NCBI GenBank assembly: GCA_022496805.1
Contig: CM040089.1
Location: forward strand, 2,358,501 to 2,422,500
DNA: 64,000 bases
Direction of reading: 5' to 3'
Source of the DNA: Pohlia nutans
Lineage: Eukaryota; Streptophyta; Bryopsida; Bryales; Mniaceae
Below the pieces are notes generated by a model that saw only the letters and a list, made by a program, of their open reading frames with translations, had not been told where the DNA came from and did no database searches. Both the position numbers and the translations under genes were made by a program. Shown here piece after piece: positions 13,901 to 25,220 of this stretch. Each line of letters starts with the position of its first letter. Within the stretch, counting starts at the first letter, position 1.

Positions 13901-14966
13901 AACCCATTGTACAGTCTGCATCTACTGGAGGTTCTGTACTGGCACTAGCACAATAATCAGTCCCAAAACATGCTCAGTTGCAACTGAACAGCAACCGGCA
14001 ATCTTTTTTAGTCGACATAGTGTACTCTAGAGATCAAATTTGCATCACCAGCAAACGCTGGGTATTTGAGGAGTCAACCAGAATTCAATCTGTTTACACT
14101 CAAACCTCTTTGGAGACCAACATTTTCCCAATGACACTTGTGGCAAGTGTGCAGGATATTCGAGAACGTTATTTCTATTAGCCCCTAAGCGTCAAATATG
14201 GCCATCTGCATATATCACTGAACTTTGCAACGGTGGCATTTTCTCATTTCACCTCGGTCTTCTGATTGCAATACAAATCATTTTAAAGCTCTTGTTCTAT
14301 ACTACAAGATCAACAGTGTCGATCGAGTCAAACTGAAGTCCTTTCGGGGGTCCAATTTTCCTACACTACAGAAAATAAACAGTGGACGCTTAGGGGTGAA
14401 TCAAAAGGTTTGAGTGAGTTGTTACAGCATTTGAGGAATCCTGGTACGAAACGTCATTCTCAAATATCATTGAAACGAATCACGGCAGCACCGAAATTAG
14501 TGAATCAGTAGAGCTCTGAGAAAATAGGTGTGGAGGAGGGAGCATTATATATCCCACCTGGCGTGTGGTAGCTGTTGCGGCTGCCCATCTCGGCAGGTCG
14601 GCCCTGGTCACGCCAGGACATGGACGGAGCAACCGGTCCTCGCTGCCATGTGGAGGGTCCTCGGTTGTTACGCATGCGGTACGCATTCTGCTGCTGGGGT
14701 TTTCGAACGTCCATCGAACCTCGCCGATCAAAACTGTCGTAGTTTCCATACCCAGTGCTGTTGTTGCCATAACCACTATTATTATTATTATTATTATTAT
14801 TGTTGTTGTTATTGTTGTTGTTGTTTCCATACCCTGTATTATTGCCATAGCCATAGCCACTGTTCACATATCTAGTATTATTCACATAGCCCGTGTTGTT
14901 GTTTCCATATCCGTTGCTACTCTGCCTCGGCATGTCCCTGTTCGAAAACGGACCCCTGTCCGCCAT
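10958..14966 (-). CDS. SAC3C: SAC3/GANP domain protein, SAC3C type (7 coding exons, 577 aa)
   Basis: Coding exons in transcript order: 14966-14558, 13807-13508, 12801-12701, 12588-12367, 12239-12015, 11553-11468, 11348-10958 (stop included). Every junction has GT/AG borders and the phases close exactly (1734 nt). The start is the ATG in a strong gccATGGcg context. Residues 1-136 are Asn/Gly/Tyr-rich with about 16 consecutive Asn near 48-63. Residues about 150-190 hold three PKTPELAS repeats. The SAC3 signature GTCQDMCP sits near 229-236, followed by RLRDLAIFERINGN, AVKKFCRTIS, FDRTRAVRQ, EPLSLWFRRV and NYKGFF, in the family order. SAC3/GANP proteins are nuclear; the larger ones scaffold TREX-2 mRNA export, while the role of the short SAC3C type is less clear. 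The short C-terminus after the PCI-like region suits SAC3C better than SAC3A/B. Introns 1 and 2 each carry a small TTAA element. Function is inferred from family membership only. Confidence 0.9.
13091..13307. mobile_element. Small TTAA-type element (~220 bp) in SAC3C intron 2
   Basis: The terminal inverted repeats are CCCCTAAAGGAC at the left and GTCCTTTAGGGG at the right (12/12 complementary). TTAA follows the right end (13308-13311); the left flank is degenerate (TCAA). It sits wholly inside an intron. Confidence 0.75.
14182..14396. mobile_element. Small TTAA-type element (~215 bp) in SAC3C intron 1
   Basis: The terminal inverted repeats are CCCCTAAGCGTC and GACGCTTAGGGG (12/12). The flanks TTAG and TGAA are one base each from TTAA. 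It is the same size class as 13091, 32556 and 37622. Confidence 0.75.
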
Positions 14967-15281
14967 GGCCGTCTCAACCTCTGCCTCAACGGCTGCAAGC
15001 AAAAAAGAAAAAACCATAACTAGTATCCGTCACCAATTCACCCAATTCGCAAAACCTAGCAATTATTGAAACACACGACTTGCATAATGGAAAGAAGACA
15101 ATTTTTTGGTTTTATTTTTGGTTTTCCTTTGTCTGAGTTTGGTTTAAAATCTCTTGAGCTTCATCCAATCGAAAAACACTTGGCTCTCAAACCATCATTG
15201 TGTAGCTCCCGCGGGCGCTTACCTGAGAGAAGCAACCAAATCCTGAGGGCTGAGTGAGCCAAAGTCGTCACAGTTGCACAT
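14967..15281 (-). promoter_or_regulatory. SAC3C leader: 5' UTR intron and a 21-codon upstream ORF
   Basis: A strong donor (CTCTCAG|gtaagc) after 15223 and a pyrimidine-rich acceptor (gcttgcag) before 14992 define a leader intron, 15222-14993. An upstream ATG at 15281 opens a 21-codon ORF (starting MCNCDDFGSL) that crosses this intron and stops about 20 nt before the main ATG at 14966. Both sites and the ORF are read from sequence. That the ORF is translated or lowers SAC3C output is inference. The transcription start was not located and may lie further out. Confidence 0.6.
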
Positions 15282-15700
15282 GTTGAAAAACGATGAAGGC
15301 AAGTGGAGATGGAGTAAGTGCAGGGCGCGTGCGCAGCATGGGCGTGTCTCCGAGCGAGTGTAATGAAGGAAATGAAGACTTGTTGGAGAATGAAGAGCCG
15401 GAGCAGGCGAAGGAGACGACGAAGGCTTGGAGAGGGGAATCTTGGACTTCACTGTGGGAGGAGGTCTGCCAGGTGCCCCATGCTGACTCGTTCTCTGCTT
15501 TGGGCGTCACTCACTCAGTTCCTACTTCCTACTTGCGTCCTTGCCTTTTACTTTTTGGGCCTTGTAATAGGTGGAACTGTGGAAGGCCTTTTACTTTTTC
15601 CTTCCTGTTATTATTACCCAGTCTAAATAAATCCCGGTTTGCCTCTTTTTCTGGGTTGCTTGCTTCATCTTATTTGTTTCCGACAGCTGGACACTGAGTT
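15282..15700 (-). promoter_or_regulatory. Probable SAC3C promoter region
   Basis: This GC-richer stretch lies directly upstream of the SAC3C leader. It contains a GGCCCA (site II type) motif on the minus strand at 15561-15556; such motifs are common in promoters of constitutively expressed plant genes. No convincing TATA box is placed. The several open frames here look like by-products of base composition. Confidence 0.4.
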
Positions 15701-15913
15701 GTCTAACCCTGGATTTCAGGCCACTGGGCAGTTACTGTTTCTGTAAGGCCCCATATGTGCATCCATAATCGTCATTAGAGCATCCTCAATAGGGGCCTCT
15801 AAACATCCTCAATAGGGGCCTCTAAATAGACCCGGTATATTAAAATTGTCTTTTGGATGTGGATGGAATTAGAAAGTCAAATTACTGTTATTAGAATCAC
15901 ATTTTTAAATTAA

Positions 15914-16484
15914 CCCCTAAGTGCCCAAGGGTTATCTTAAGAAACTAAATGTGTTATAATGTTCATCGTACTCAACTTTTATGACTTACAAACCTTAAAT
16001 ATATGTAGAGCACAACAACAAGACAACATCCATACAATTTAATTTTGGAAAAATGCTATGAATTATTTAATAATCAATTTATAAGAATTATCTTTGAAAA
16101 TTCATAAAAAATGCACATTTAGTCATTTTGACTTGGAATCAAGTATGATAGGTCAAAAACATTGGTTTTACATGGTGGTTACCTTGTTCATGTTAGAGCT
16201 AATCTTATTTGATAAAAAAACCTAAAGATTTCATTCCGAGGAAACTTTCAAATTTGTGACAATTTGAGATACTGTCACTTTGAGGGCTTTAGAGGATATC
16301 AATAAATATTTTTTAAAGTCTTTTATTTGGAAAGGTTGATCAATTTGAATATCTACAAAGGAAAAAAAAAATCACGCTCAAAAATTGTTATTTTTGCATA
16401 AGATATGGACATTTAAAATTGGCTGAAATTTTGATAATCTTGAAATTTTAATGGACCAAAAATGGTCGGTTAGGCAGTTAAGGG
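15914..16484 (+). mobile_element. TTAA-flanked element, ~571 bp
   Basis: Left: TTAA (15910-15913) then CCCCTAAGTGCCC. Right: GGCAGTTAAGGG then TTGA. Its interior differs from the 6249 family. A second right end of the same type (GGCAGTTAGGGG-TTAA) lies at 16670-16685. Confidence 0.7.
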
Positions 16485-16743
16485 TTGAGACATAAGTTCC
16501 TTTGAGTCTCTCCCTAAAATAAAAAATTTACCATTTTTGGTTGAAAATAAAAAAAATCTAAAATTTAACTCTTAGTATTGTCCGTAAAAAAATTTTGACC
16601 GGTCAGGGGAATTAAAATGCCCTCATAGATTTGAGTTGAAATTTTCGGACGATCATATTTGGTCGCTCAGGCAGTTAGGGGTTAATATAATAGATCCAAG
16701 AAATTCTTGATTTGAACATTGGGTGACCAAGATACACCTCATT

Positions 16744-16914
16744 AAAAGCTAACTTTCAAAAAATTAAAGGCCTCTTCAAATTTAGTTTAAAGATAGTTTA
16801 GAGTGCCAAAGGCACGGCAAATGTGCCCAAATGTGCCTTGCCTTTGGCACTCTAAACCATCTTTAGACTAGATTTGAAGAGGCCTCTAATTTTTTTTGGA
16901 AGGTAGCTAGCTTT
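16744..16914. repeat. Near-perfect long inverted repeat (foldback hairpin)
   Basis: The left arm from AAAAGCTAAC and the right arm ending GTAGCTAGCTTTT pair over about 80 bases with few mismatches and a very short centre near 16825-16833. The best part is AAAGGCCTCTTCAAAT against its complement ATTTGAAGAGGCCT. No ORF. Confidence 0.85.
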
Positions 16915-16917
16915 TAA

Positions 16918-17493
16918 CCTCTAAACGTCCTCACCCCTCTCCAAATTCGGCAATTTTGCAAAGATGCATCATAGAATGCAACGCAGGGGATATTTTGAAG
17001 TTGATGTATGAATAAAAGTTGTACATTACCGATATCAATTCTAGATTCTATCCATACGCTTAGATCTGTGATTGCTATCACCAATATTTTGTATAAAAAT
17101 TTGAAACTCAAAATTCAAAATTCTTTTGTAATTTGATCACAAATAAGATATTGACAATTTGTAAATGAAATTTGTTGTGACTGGTTGAAATGTAATATTG
17201 TAAGTGTAGTGATTTTTGGAGATTTTTTGATTGCTTAATTATATGAGTTGACTTTTTTAAGAGCACTTTTACACTGAAATCTTCAAAATTTTGGGTGAAT
17301 CACTACGACATGAAATGACCCATAGAAATTTCACAAATAAGATCCTTTCTAATCAGAACACACATGCATGAAGCTAATTTTTCATAAAATATATAGTAAA
17401 AAATCCACACTGCAAAAAAAGTCAATGATGGATGAAAATTATGTGTCTGATTCTGTCCATCGTCCACATTTTGAACGGTTGGATGTTTAGGGG
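16918..17493 (+). mobile_element. TTAA-flanked element, 576 bp
   Basis: TTAA at 16914-16917 and 17494-17497. The left terminus is CCTCTAAACGTCC and the right terminus GATGTTTAGGGG. The interior belongs to the 6249/21790 family. Its right TTAA is shared with the left end of the next element. Confidence 0.85.
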
Positions 17494-17497
17494 TTAA

Positions 17498-18585
17498 CCC
17501 CTAAATGACAGAGGGGGTAAGGACAAAATCTAGATGTGTTATAAAATGTTATTTCCGCAACTTCGATGAAGTTTGGTCCAAAAGAGAAAATGAGAAGCAT
17601 GATGTTTAGTAATTATCCGTACGGTCAAATTTTCAAAATATGTTTTGGATACTCATTTAATGAATTTAGAAGCATTTACCATAGAATATTCATCAAAATT
17701 ACACATTTTATTTTTAAAATTTGAAATTTGGTATGATTGGTTAAAACTAGATATTCTATTCTAAAATTAAAAGCAATTTTTTCAAAAGAGAGAACGTTAT
17801 TAGTTTTCACAAATAGTAAATTTTATAACACTAGCCCCCAAAAGCCCGAGGGATATTGGACAAAACATAAATGTGTTACAATATGTGTCTTCCATATGTT
17901 TGATGAAGTTTGGTTCAATATACAAAATTTATAGCATCATCTCTACAAATTATCCGTACAGTCAAACTTCCAAAAAAAAACTTTAGATCTTTTTTTAATG
18001 AATTTTAAAAGCATTGACCTTTGAAAAATTGTATAAATTATAATTTTCACTTTTAGAGTTTAAAATTTAGCTTGGTTGGTTAAAATTGGTTTATCTATTG
18101 TAAAATTCAAAAAAGCAAAAGAAATGATGGAGGAAACATCATTACTTTCCCCAAATAGAATTTTTTATAACACTAAGACAATTTTGAGGTGATCCATTTT
18201 GAAAAATTCTCCTAGGTGGAGTTTAACTCGGATTGACATAATTCAATTGCGTCGGAAAGTAGAGTTGATGCAATATTTTAGAATATTTTTTATTTTTTCA
18301 AAAACATATTTTTTGCTCTGGGCAGCCGTTATATTCGGGCAACGACCAAAAAATGGTTGTTTGAGCATTTAGGGGCTGCTAGGACAAGATTGAGGTCTTT
18401 GTCTTTGAAAAGCTCTCCTCGATGGAGTTTAACTCAGATTGACATGATTTAAATTGGATTGGAAAGTTGACTTGATCTCCTATTTGAAAATGTTTTATAA
18501 ATTTTTATAAATTTTTTTTTCATCCTGGGCAGCCCATAAAAGGGCAACGACCATAAAATGGTTGTTCGGTCACCTAGGTATCTTA
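17498..18585. mobile_element. Stacked TTAA-type elements, ~540 bp family, with tandem internal copies
   Basis: One element starts at 17498 (CCCTAAATGAC) right after a shared TTAA. About 17832-18371 matches, in inverted orientation, the 540-bp element at 49174-49713. The stretch ending CCTGGGCAGCC...GGGCAACGACC...ATGGTTGTT occurs twice (18183-18362 and 18384-18575), as does the 'gatgaagtttggt...attatccgtac' stretch (17565-17625, 17898-17962). Boundaries of the nested pieces are approximate. Confidence 0.6.
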
Positions 18586-20410
18586 GTCATCCAATGTCCA
18601 AATCAAGATTTTCTTAGGTCTATTCTAATTTTTTTTTAAATATGATTCTAATAATATTAATATGACTTTCTAATTCCATCTACATCAAAAGATAATTTTA
18701 ACATACCAAGCCTCTTTAGAGGCTCCATTGGGGATACTCTTTCTACACTGAAATCAAAATATATTGTTGTCATCGGTATTTTTGAAGGGCCACACCAATA
18801 AAAGAAATTCAATATATTGTGGTAAAATTCATCCAAATTTGATGAAAAATTGTTCAAATAGATGAGAATTTGTCCAAATGGATGAATGTACCCACAACAA
18901 TTATCCACCCATAGTATATGGTGATTTCACTCTAGCAATTGAGCGTACTTCTTACTCACAAAATTTATTGTCTCTACTTCACAAGGGTAGAGACTACAAA
19001 AATGCTTTATTTTCAGGAGTTACATGTCTGTATAGTAAAACAAGCCGTAAAAGTATATATGGGGTAAATATTAAGGTAGACACTACCGTAGGTGGCTAGC
19101 CGTTTGTTTTTTTATTGTGATGTATTGGCAAGTGAAAGGGGATTTCAACGCACTTTAGAATGTATCATTTGGATATCGCATGAATAATTTAAAGTATTGT
19201 TTACATGTGTATCTAAAATTGACTCTATCTTTCATGTTCTAATTGTGTAATTGATATTTAGTTTTATTGTTACTTTTGGGTTCAAATGTAGGGATTGATT
19301 TCCGTGTTGGAGATGATTATGGATGATTGAGCATCCCCATCTAAGCAAAAAATAAATAACTCAAAGACCAAAAAAGAAAATGGTGTTGGATTTAAAGGGT
19401 GGATAAAATCAATATTGGCTTCTTTATTGGAGTCGGCTTACATTAACCCATTGACATTGGAGGAGAGATCATGTGTCCTTTCAATGACAATGACTATTCA
19501 TTTTTTTATTAGGAGATGAATGATTTTCATTTAGTTTTTATTGAGTGTGGTTTTGGGTTGTCTTTACTGCTTTGTAGAGTTTATTTTGGAACACTCAAGA
19601 TATTCTTGATTTTTATACAAGGTCTCAAATGCAAAAATGTAATGAAACCAAATCATCATCTAGTGTGTTTTATTTTATTTTATCCAAAAAGCCACAAATT
19701 AATTTAGGCTTACTTCCGCTAACAAAATATAGTCCACAAAGTCTAGTTTTTAGTTACCAAAAAAATTGAGATTTTCAAATTTCTTAAAAATTCAGTGTTT
19801 TATTGATATTTTAAGATCCATGGGATAGGGGATTTTTTAACATTTTAGCTAGTACATAAGATTTTCATCTACTATGGTGTTCTTCATTATGATTTGTACT
19901 CATGGTAAAAAAAATGGAATTTTTTAGCATACTTTTGGGATAGATTTCTCAACAATTGGTTTCAAAAAATTATGATAATTTCACATTTTTGTTGTAACTC
20001 ATAAAAAAATAATCGACTTGTATTAGACATATGTCATTACCTTCTAAAATTCTAAATGTGGATTTTAATTTAATTTTGAGGTATGAAATTGAATGTGAAT
20101 GTAAAGTTTGATTCCACTGTTACAAGCTTGTCTCCATTGGATTTAGAGCTTGTTTATTCAAGGTTCCACATCTCTATCCTAAATGACTAGGTTGGCCCAT
20201 ACTAAAGTCCACCACAACAATTCCAACAATAGAATTGTCCTTGTATACATAAGTGTGTAGTTTGTATTATATAATAGATAGTGAGACTTAATGCAAAGTA
20301 CATACCCCTTTAAGATGTAGATTCTATATTATCTATTACCAAAGCTACCATTGCATGTCATAAACTATAACACAAGAGAGAAATTACAATAAATATTTGT
20401 TTGTAAGATA
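18586..20410. other. AT-rich stretch, nothing recognised
   Basis: No coding, RNA or bounded repeat signal could be supported. A short phrase near 18775-18900 ('aaattcatcc..atttgatg...gatgaatgtaccca') recurs at 47485-47550 and 62355-62425, so part of this stretch is dispersed repeat. Confidence 0.4.
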
Positions 20411-20442
20411 CTAGTAGGCCCCGCACACCGGCCGCCGGCGTG
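20411..20442 (-). mobile_element. Helitron 3' terminus (minus strand)
   Basis: Read on the minus strand there is an 8-bp stem CACGCCGG/CCGGTGTG (one G-T wobble) with a CGG loop, then about 10 bases, then CTAG, then a host T. A GC-rich hairpin just upstream of a CTRR end is the defining Helitron 3' signature. The 5' TC end was not identified. The body presumably runs rightwards through 20443-20970 and possibly to about 23.2 kb, since the 'ctcc(cc)tttaaagttgtcttcaactctaag' phrase recurs at 20688, 20823 and 23021. Confidence 0.65.
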
Positions 20443-21789
20443 TATTTGCATATTTGCATTGCTATATAGTTGTTTGAGATTTTACATAGAGTACTTTATA
20501 CATATTTATGTTAAAAATAGTTGAACTTGCACGGTCACCGACACGAAGTTGTTCAGAGTGCATATAGTTTACTAAAATTCAAAGAAAAATATATTATTAT
20601 ATAAAAATCCTCCTCTCAAATCCTTGTCCATTGAGTGTTTAGGACTCTACATTTAAAAATAAAATTCACAAATAAAATAAAACCTCCCCTTTAAAGTTGT
20701 CTTCAACTCTAAGTTCTCTTCCAAAAACTATAAAACTATCTTATGAAAAAACCTCATGTCAAATTTTTGAACATGTGTCAAGACCCTAAGTTTAAAATAA
20801 AATCCATAAACTAAAAAACCTCCCCTCTAAAGTTGTTTCCAACTCTAAGTAGACTTTCTAAGAATAAAAATTATCAAATAAAAAACCTCAGTCTTGTCAA
20901 ATGTTTGATTATATGTTTGTTAAGGGCTTGAGGTTAAAAGAAAATTTCAAAATTAGAAAAACATAGTCTTTAACCCCTAAAGGATCATGCTCATCTCTAA
21001 AATTTTATCACTTTTCTTGATGTTTTCAAAAACACAATTGTATCTCAGTTTGTATTCATGTAGAAAACTTCACGTTGAAGTTCAAAGAAGATTTAGCTGT
21101 GAAACTGTGTATCAATTTTCAGAACAATCTATCGCATATGTTACATGATTATAAGGTTTGATCATCAGTTGTTTTTAATTTTTTGAGCAAAATCAACAGG
21201 TGATTTATTGCAAACATTCTCATAAACTCTAGAACTATGATTAGCATTTGAAATTTTAGGACCATACATAGATATACATTGTATCAAGTTGCTCACAAAA
21301 ATGGTGTTCTAAAACTAAATACTACAACAATGATTGATTTCAAAAAAATTATGTTTGGGTGAAGTGACTTGTTGGTGACTCGCTAAGCCGGTGTTTTTGA
21401 TCGTTATTAATTGTTACATTGCATAAAATGTGTAAAGAATTCAAAAATATATTGGAATATTCCAAAATATTCCAAAAATAAAATATGTGAAAGTATTCCA
21501 AACATTCTAAAAAGATTCCATTTAAAATATATTTTAACATTTTCCATAATTATTATATAGTGTTTATGACATAGTAATGACAAATGTTTTATATATTGTA
21601 CACTTTGTTTTTGACAAATTTGATGCCCTAGTGTAAAAACGCCCTCTAGGTCATTAACCTCCTTGATTACCATGTCCCAAATTCACCTACGTTGATATTT
21701 TAGTTTTTTCTTGGCGGATTGATCAATGTAATTGCACATCTTGAAGGATTTTTGTGTTCTCATAACAAACATTACAATTCCCTAGTTAA
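20443..21789. other. AT-rich stretch, probable Helitron body and a TTAA-element left end
   Basis: It contains repeated 'cctcccctttaaagttgt' phrases. A TTAA-element left end (TTAA at 20970-20973, then CCCCTAAAGGATC) has no clear right end. Nothing coding was recognised. Confidence 0.4.
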
Positions 21790-22358
21790 CCCCTAAATGC
21801 CTAGAGCCCTCTCCAAATTTGGCAGTTTTGCAAAGATGCATTATAAAATGCAACCTAGAGGGATATTTTGAACTTGATATATGAATAAAAGTTGTACATT
21901 ATGAATTTTAGATTCTATCCATACGGTTAGATCTATGATTGCTATTACCAATAATTTTGTATAAAATTTGAAATGTGAAATTCAAAATTATTTTGTAATT
22001 CAATTACGAATAAGATATTGACAATCTAAGGATGAAATTCTTTGTGATTGGTTGAAATGTAATACTCTAAGTGTAGTGATTTTTGGAGATTTTTTGGTTG
22101 CTTAATTTTATGAGTTGAATTTTTTTTGACCACTTTTACAATGAAATCTTCAAAATTTTGGGTGAATCACTACGACATGAAATGAGGCATAAAAAATTCA
22201 CAAATCATCTCCTTTCTAATCGGATCACATATGCATGAAGTTAACTTCCCATAGAATCTATAGTAAAAATTCCACACTGCAAAAAGTGCATGACGGATGA
22301 GAAATTATGGATGAAATCTGTACATCGTCCAAAAAATGGATGCTCAGGCAGTTAAGGG
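21790..22358 (+). mobile_element. TTAA-flanked element, 569 bp
   Basis: TTAA at 21786-21789 and 22359-22362. The left terminus is CCCCTAAATGCC and the right terminus GGCAGTTAAGGG. Very close in sequence to the 6249 copy. Confidence 0.87.
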
Positions 22359-22450
22359 TTAACATTGAGTCAAAATTATGGAATCCAAATAAGTTACTAA
22401 AGTAATCAAATCTTGGACACAATGTGTCCTTGTGGTCTTTTAGGGGTTAA

Positions 22451-23016
22451 CCCCTAAATGCCCACAACCCTCTCCAAATTGGGCAGTTTTGCAAAGATGC
22501 ATTATAAAATGCAACTAAGAGGGATATTTTGAACTTAATGTATAAACAAAGTTGTACATTATGAATTTTAGATTCTATCTATGCAGTTAGATCTATGATT
22601 TCTATTACCAATATTTTGTATAAAATTTGAAACTTAAAATTCAAAATTATTTTGTAATTCAATTACAAACAAGATATTGACAATTTGTAGATGAAATTTG
22701 TTTTGATGGGTTGAAATGGAATACTCTAAATTTTTTGATTTTTGGAGATTTTTAGGTGATTAATTCTATGAGTTGACTTTTTTAAGAGCACTTTTGAACT
22801 AAAATTTAAGAATTTTTGGGTGAATCAATGCAACATGAAATGAGGCATAAAAATTTCACAAATCATCCCCATTGTAATTGGATCACACATGTATGAAGCT
22901 AACTTCCCATAAAATCTATAGTTAAAAATTCACACTACAAAATGTACAAGATGGATGAAAAAAATTGGAGGAAATCTGTACATCATCTAAAAAATGGACA
23001 CCTGGACAATTAGGGG
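22451..23016 (+). mobile_element. TTAA-flanked element, 566 bp
   Basis: TTAA at 22447-22450 and 23017-23020. The left terminus is CCCCTAAATGCCC and the right terminus CAATTAGGGG. The base run before the left TTAA (CTTTTAGGGG) is itself the right end of another element, giving a palindromic junction. Confidence 0.87.
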
Positions 23017-23490
23017 TTAAAGTTGTCTTTAATTCTAAGTAGACTTCTCAAGAATATAAATTATAAAAAATAAAAATAAACATGAATTCTATGTAGAACT
23101 GTCTTAGTAATTTACTTGTAAATATTACATTTCTATTAAAAGATATTTATTCATAAATATATAATGTCTTTTATATTGAAGCAAAAGAATCAAAGTAAAC
23201 ATGAATTCTATGTGGAACCATCTTGGTGATCACATGAATACATAGATACACCAAAATAACATGCTCCCCTAATGTATAAGTAAATTTAAGCGTATGGCAA
23301 TATGATAATTGTAAAGAAAAATAATATTGTTGAAGATTTAGAGAAGATGTTGGCCCCTCCAAAATTACCTATTTAGAAGGGCAAAAACTATTTGGAGGTG
23401 GCTTTAAGCATTAATCGCACACTTTTCATCCAAATTTTGAATTGGCCTAGATTTTTTTCTGCAATGGTTGAGATGATCTAACGGCCTCCT

Positions 23491-23870
23491 TTGCGTATAT
23501 CAAAATTGGCTATTAGACAGATATTGGAATTAAGCTATTTCAGATTATCACAATTTGGCTATTATCTCAGATTATCTGCTGAAATAGGGTATTATCTCAG
23601 ATTATCTCAGATTATCACAATTTGGCTATTATCTCAGATTATCTCAGATTATCTGCTTATCGCACTTTGGAATTAAGCTATTTCAGCAAATGTTGGCACA
23701 AATTTGCGCATATCAAAATTGTGATAATCTGAGATAATAGCAGATATTGGAATTAAGCTATTTCAGCAGATGTTGATCAATCAATCATGTTCACCACCTT
23801 CGCATTTTGGAATTAAGCTATTTCAGCAGATGTTGGAAAATCAATAAACTTTTTTTCAATTTTTTTTGAA
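23491..23870. repeat. Short interspersed tandem repeats
   Basis: ATTATCTCAG(ATTATCTCAG) recurs at 23567-23655. GGAATTAAGCTATTTCAG recurs near 23527, 23669, 23746 and 23811. A reverse copy of the last unit lies at 27905-27972. A TTAA-element right end (GGCAGTTAGGGG-TTAA) follows at 24012-24027. Confidence 0.7.
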
Positions 23871-24484
23871 AATGTTGCTCAATTTCAATATCTACAAGGG
23901 AAAAAAAATCACGCTCAAGAATTGTTATTTTTGCAGAAGTTATGGACGTTTTTAGTGGATTGAACTTTTTTTAAACTCTAAAATTTTGAATCGACCAAAT
24001 ATGGTGGATTAGGCAGTTAGGGGTTAATTACTTTTTGCCTTTGCCCTAGAGAAACTATTGTTAGTCTACAACCATTTGAAATTAATATGGATTTTCTTTA
24101 CTCATTTTGCAAAAATCATGATAATATTATTCTAAACTAGAAATTTTGATATCATACTAATTACATAGCTTCATGTAATTATGAATAAAATTAAACAAGA
24201 TTTCAATCTTATTTTAGTACACTAGCCAAATAAAGCATTGACTCCATAAAGATTGACTCCAACTTTGACATTAGGGATATGAGCACTTTGACCGTTGCCG
24301 GTCAAAATGTCATATGTCCGGCCGAGGGTGGGTGTGCACAAATTTTCCAAGCAATGGACTCCTAATTGTCTAGGCAAATACATGGGAAAATCCTAAGCTC
24401 AAATGGCAAAAAACTAAACAAATTGGCCAAAATGGAGGGTGTGTATGAAAATTACAGCATACACACAAGATTCAAATAATCAAT

Positions 24485-24790
24485 AGTACACACAAATTAG
24501 ACTCCCAAGCCTTCACCTATCACCCTAGATACCAAGTATCATTAAATTGGGTAAAATTGGTGAATAAACCCTTCCAATTAGGGTTTTTGGACTTGTGCAA
24601 GAAAATTACAGCACACACCAATTGCTCAAATGAGGCAATAACAAACACTAATTTAGAGTCACAAGCCTTCACCAATCACCCTAGGTACCACGTACCATTA
24701 AATTGGGTAAAATTGGTGAATAAACCCTTCCAATTAGGGTTTTTGGACTTGTGCAAGAAAATTACAGCGCACTTGCAAAAGGCCTCACGG
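24485..24790 (+). repeat. Direct repeat, two copies of ~120 bp
   Basis: Both copies run from 'caagccttcacc.atcaccctag' through 'ccattaaattgggtaaaattgg', ending 'ttggacttgtgcaagaaaattacag'. They cover about 24508-24612 and 24662-24770. No element ends were found. Confidence 0.75.
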
Positions 24791-25220
24791 GCATCAAAAT
24801 CCCCCGATAGGGAGTTTCTTTGATCCCTAAGCCACACAAGAATACCCTAACTTTTATAAGCACCTTGCACTTAAAACAACACAATACAAAATAATTTAGG
24901 GTTTTTTGGGAGAATTTGGGCAGCGCTTCCGCGTCGTGCCCAAAAACCCTAAGTTTTAACCCTAATTTGCAACCAAATAACTAATTGGCCCGGTGAAAAT
25001 TGGGCAGCGCTTCCGCGCTATACCCTTCACTGGACCAAATTCAAACCACACACACCAATGGGATTTACAAGGAACCAAACATCACACTTGACAACAATTT
25101 GGGGAAAAACATGAACACACAAAAATCTTGGCAATTAAAATTACCAATCTAAGGGCACAATCCTTATACTAACATCCTAGTTTGTCATAAGTCCATACAA
25201 CCTAGATTGAAGTCAAAGAG
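24791..25220. other. Intergenic stretch with a repeated GC phrase
   Basis: GGGCAGCGCTTCCGCG occurs twice (24919, 25005). Nothing else was recognised. Confidence 0.4.

Noticed and set aside
14528..15023. Plus-strand frames rich in Ile, Val, Tyr and Cys over the SAC3C first exon
   Set aside because: Antisense shadow of the Asn/Gly-rich coding exon and its trinucleotide repeat.
17484..17508. Interstitial telomere repeats (TTAGGG-like)
   Set aside because: The TTAGGGG/CCCCTAA motifs are single, not tandem, and always sit at transposon ends beside TTAA.
23491..23870. Possible CRISPR-like array
   Set aside because: Repeats are irregular in spacing and overlap each other; this is eukaryotic simple-repeat sequence.
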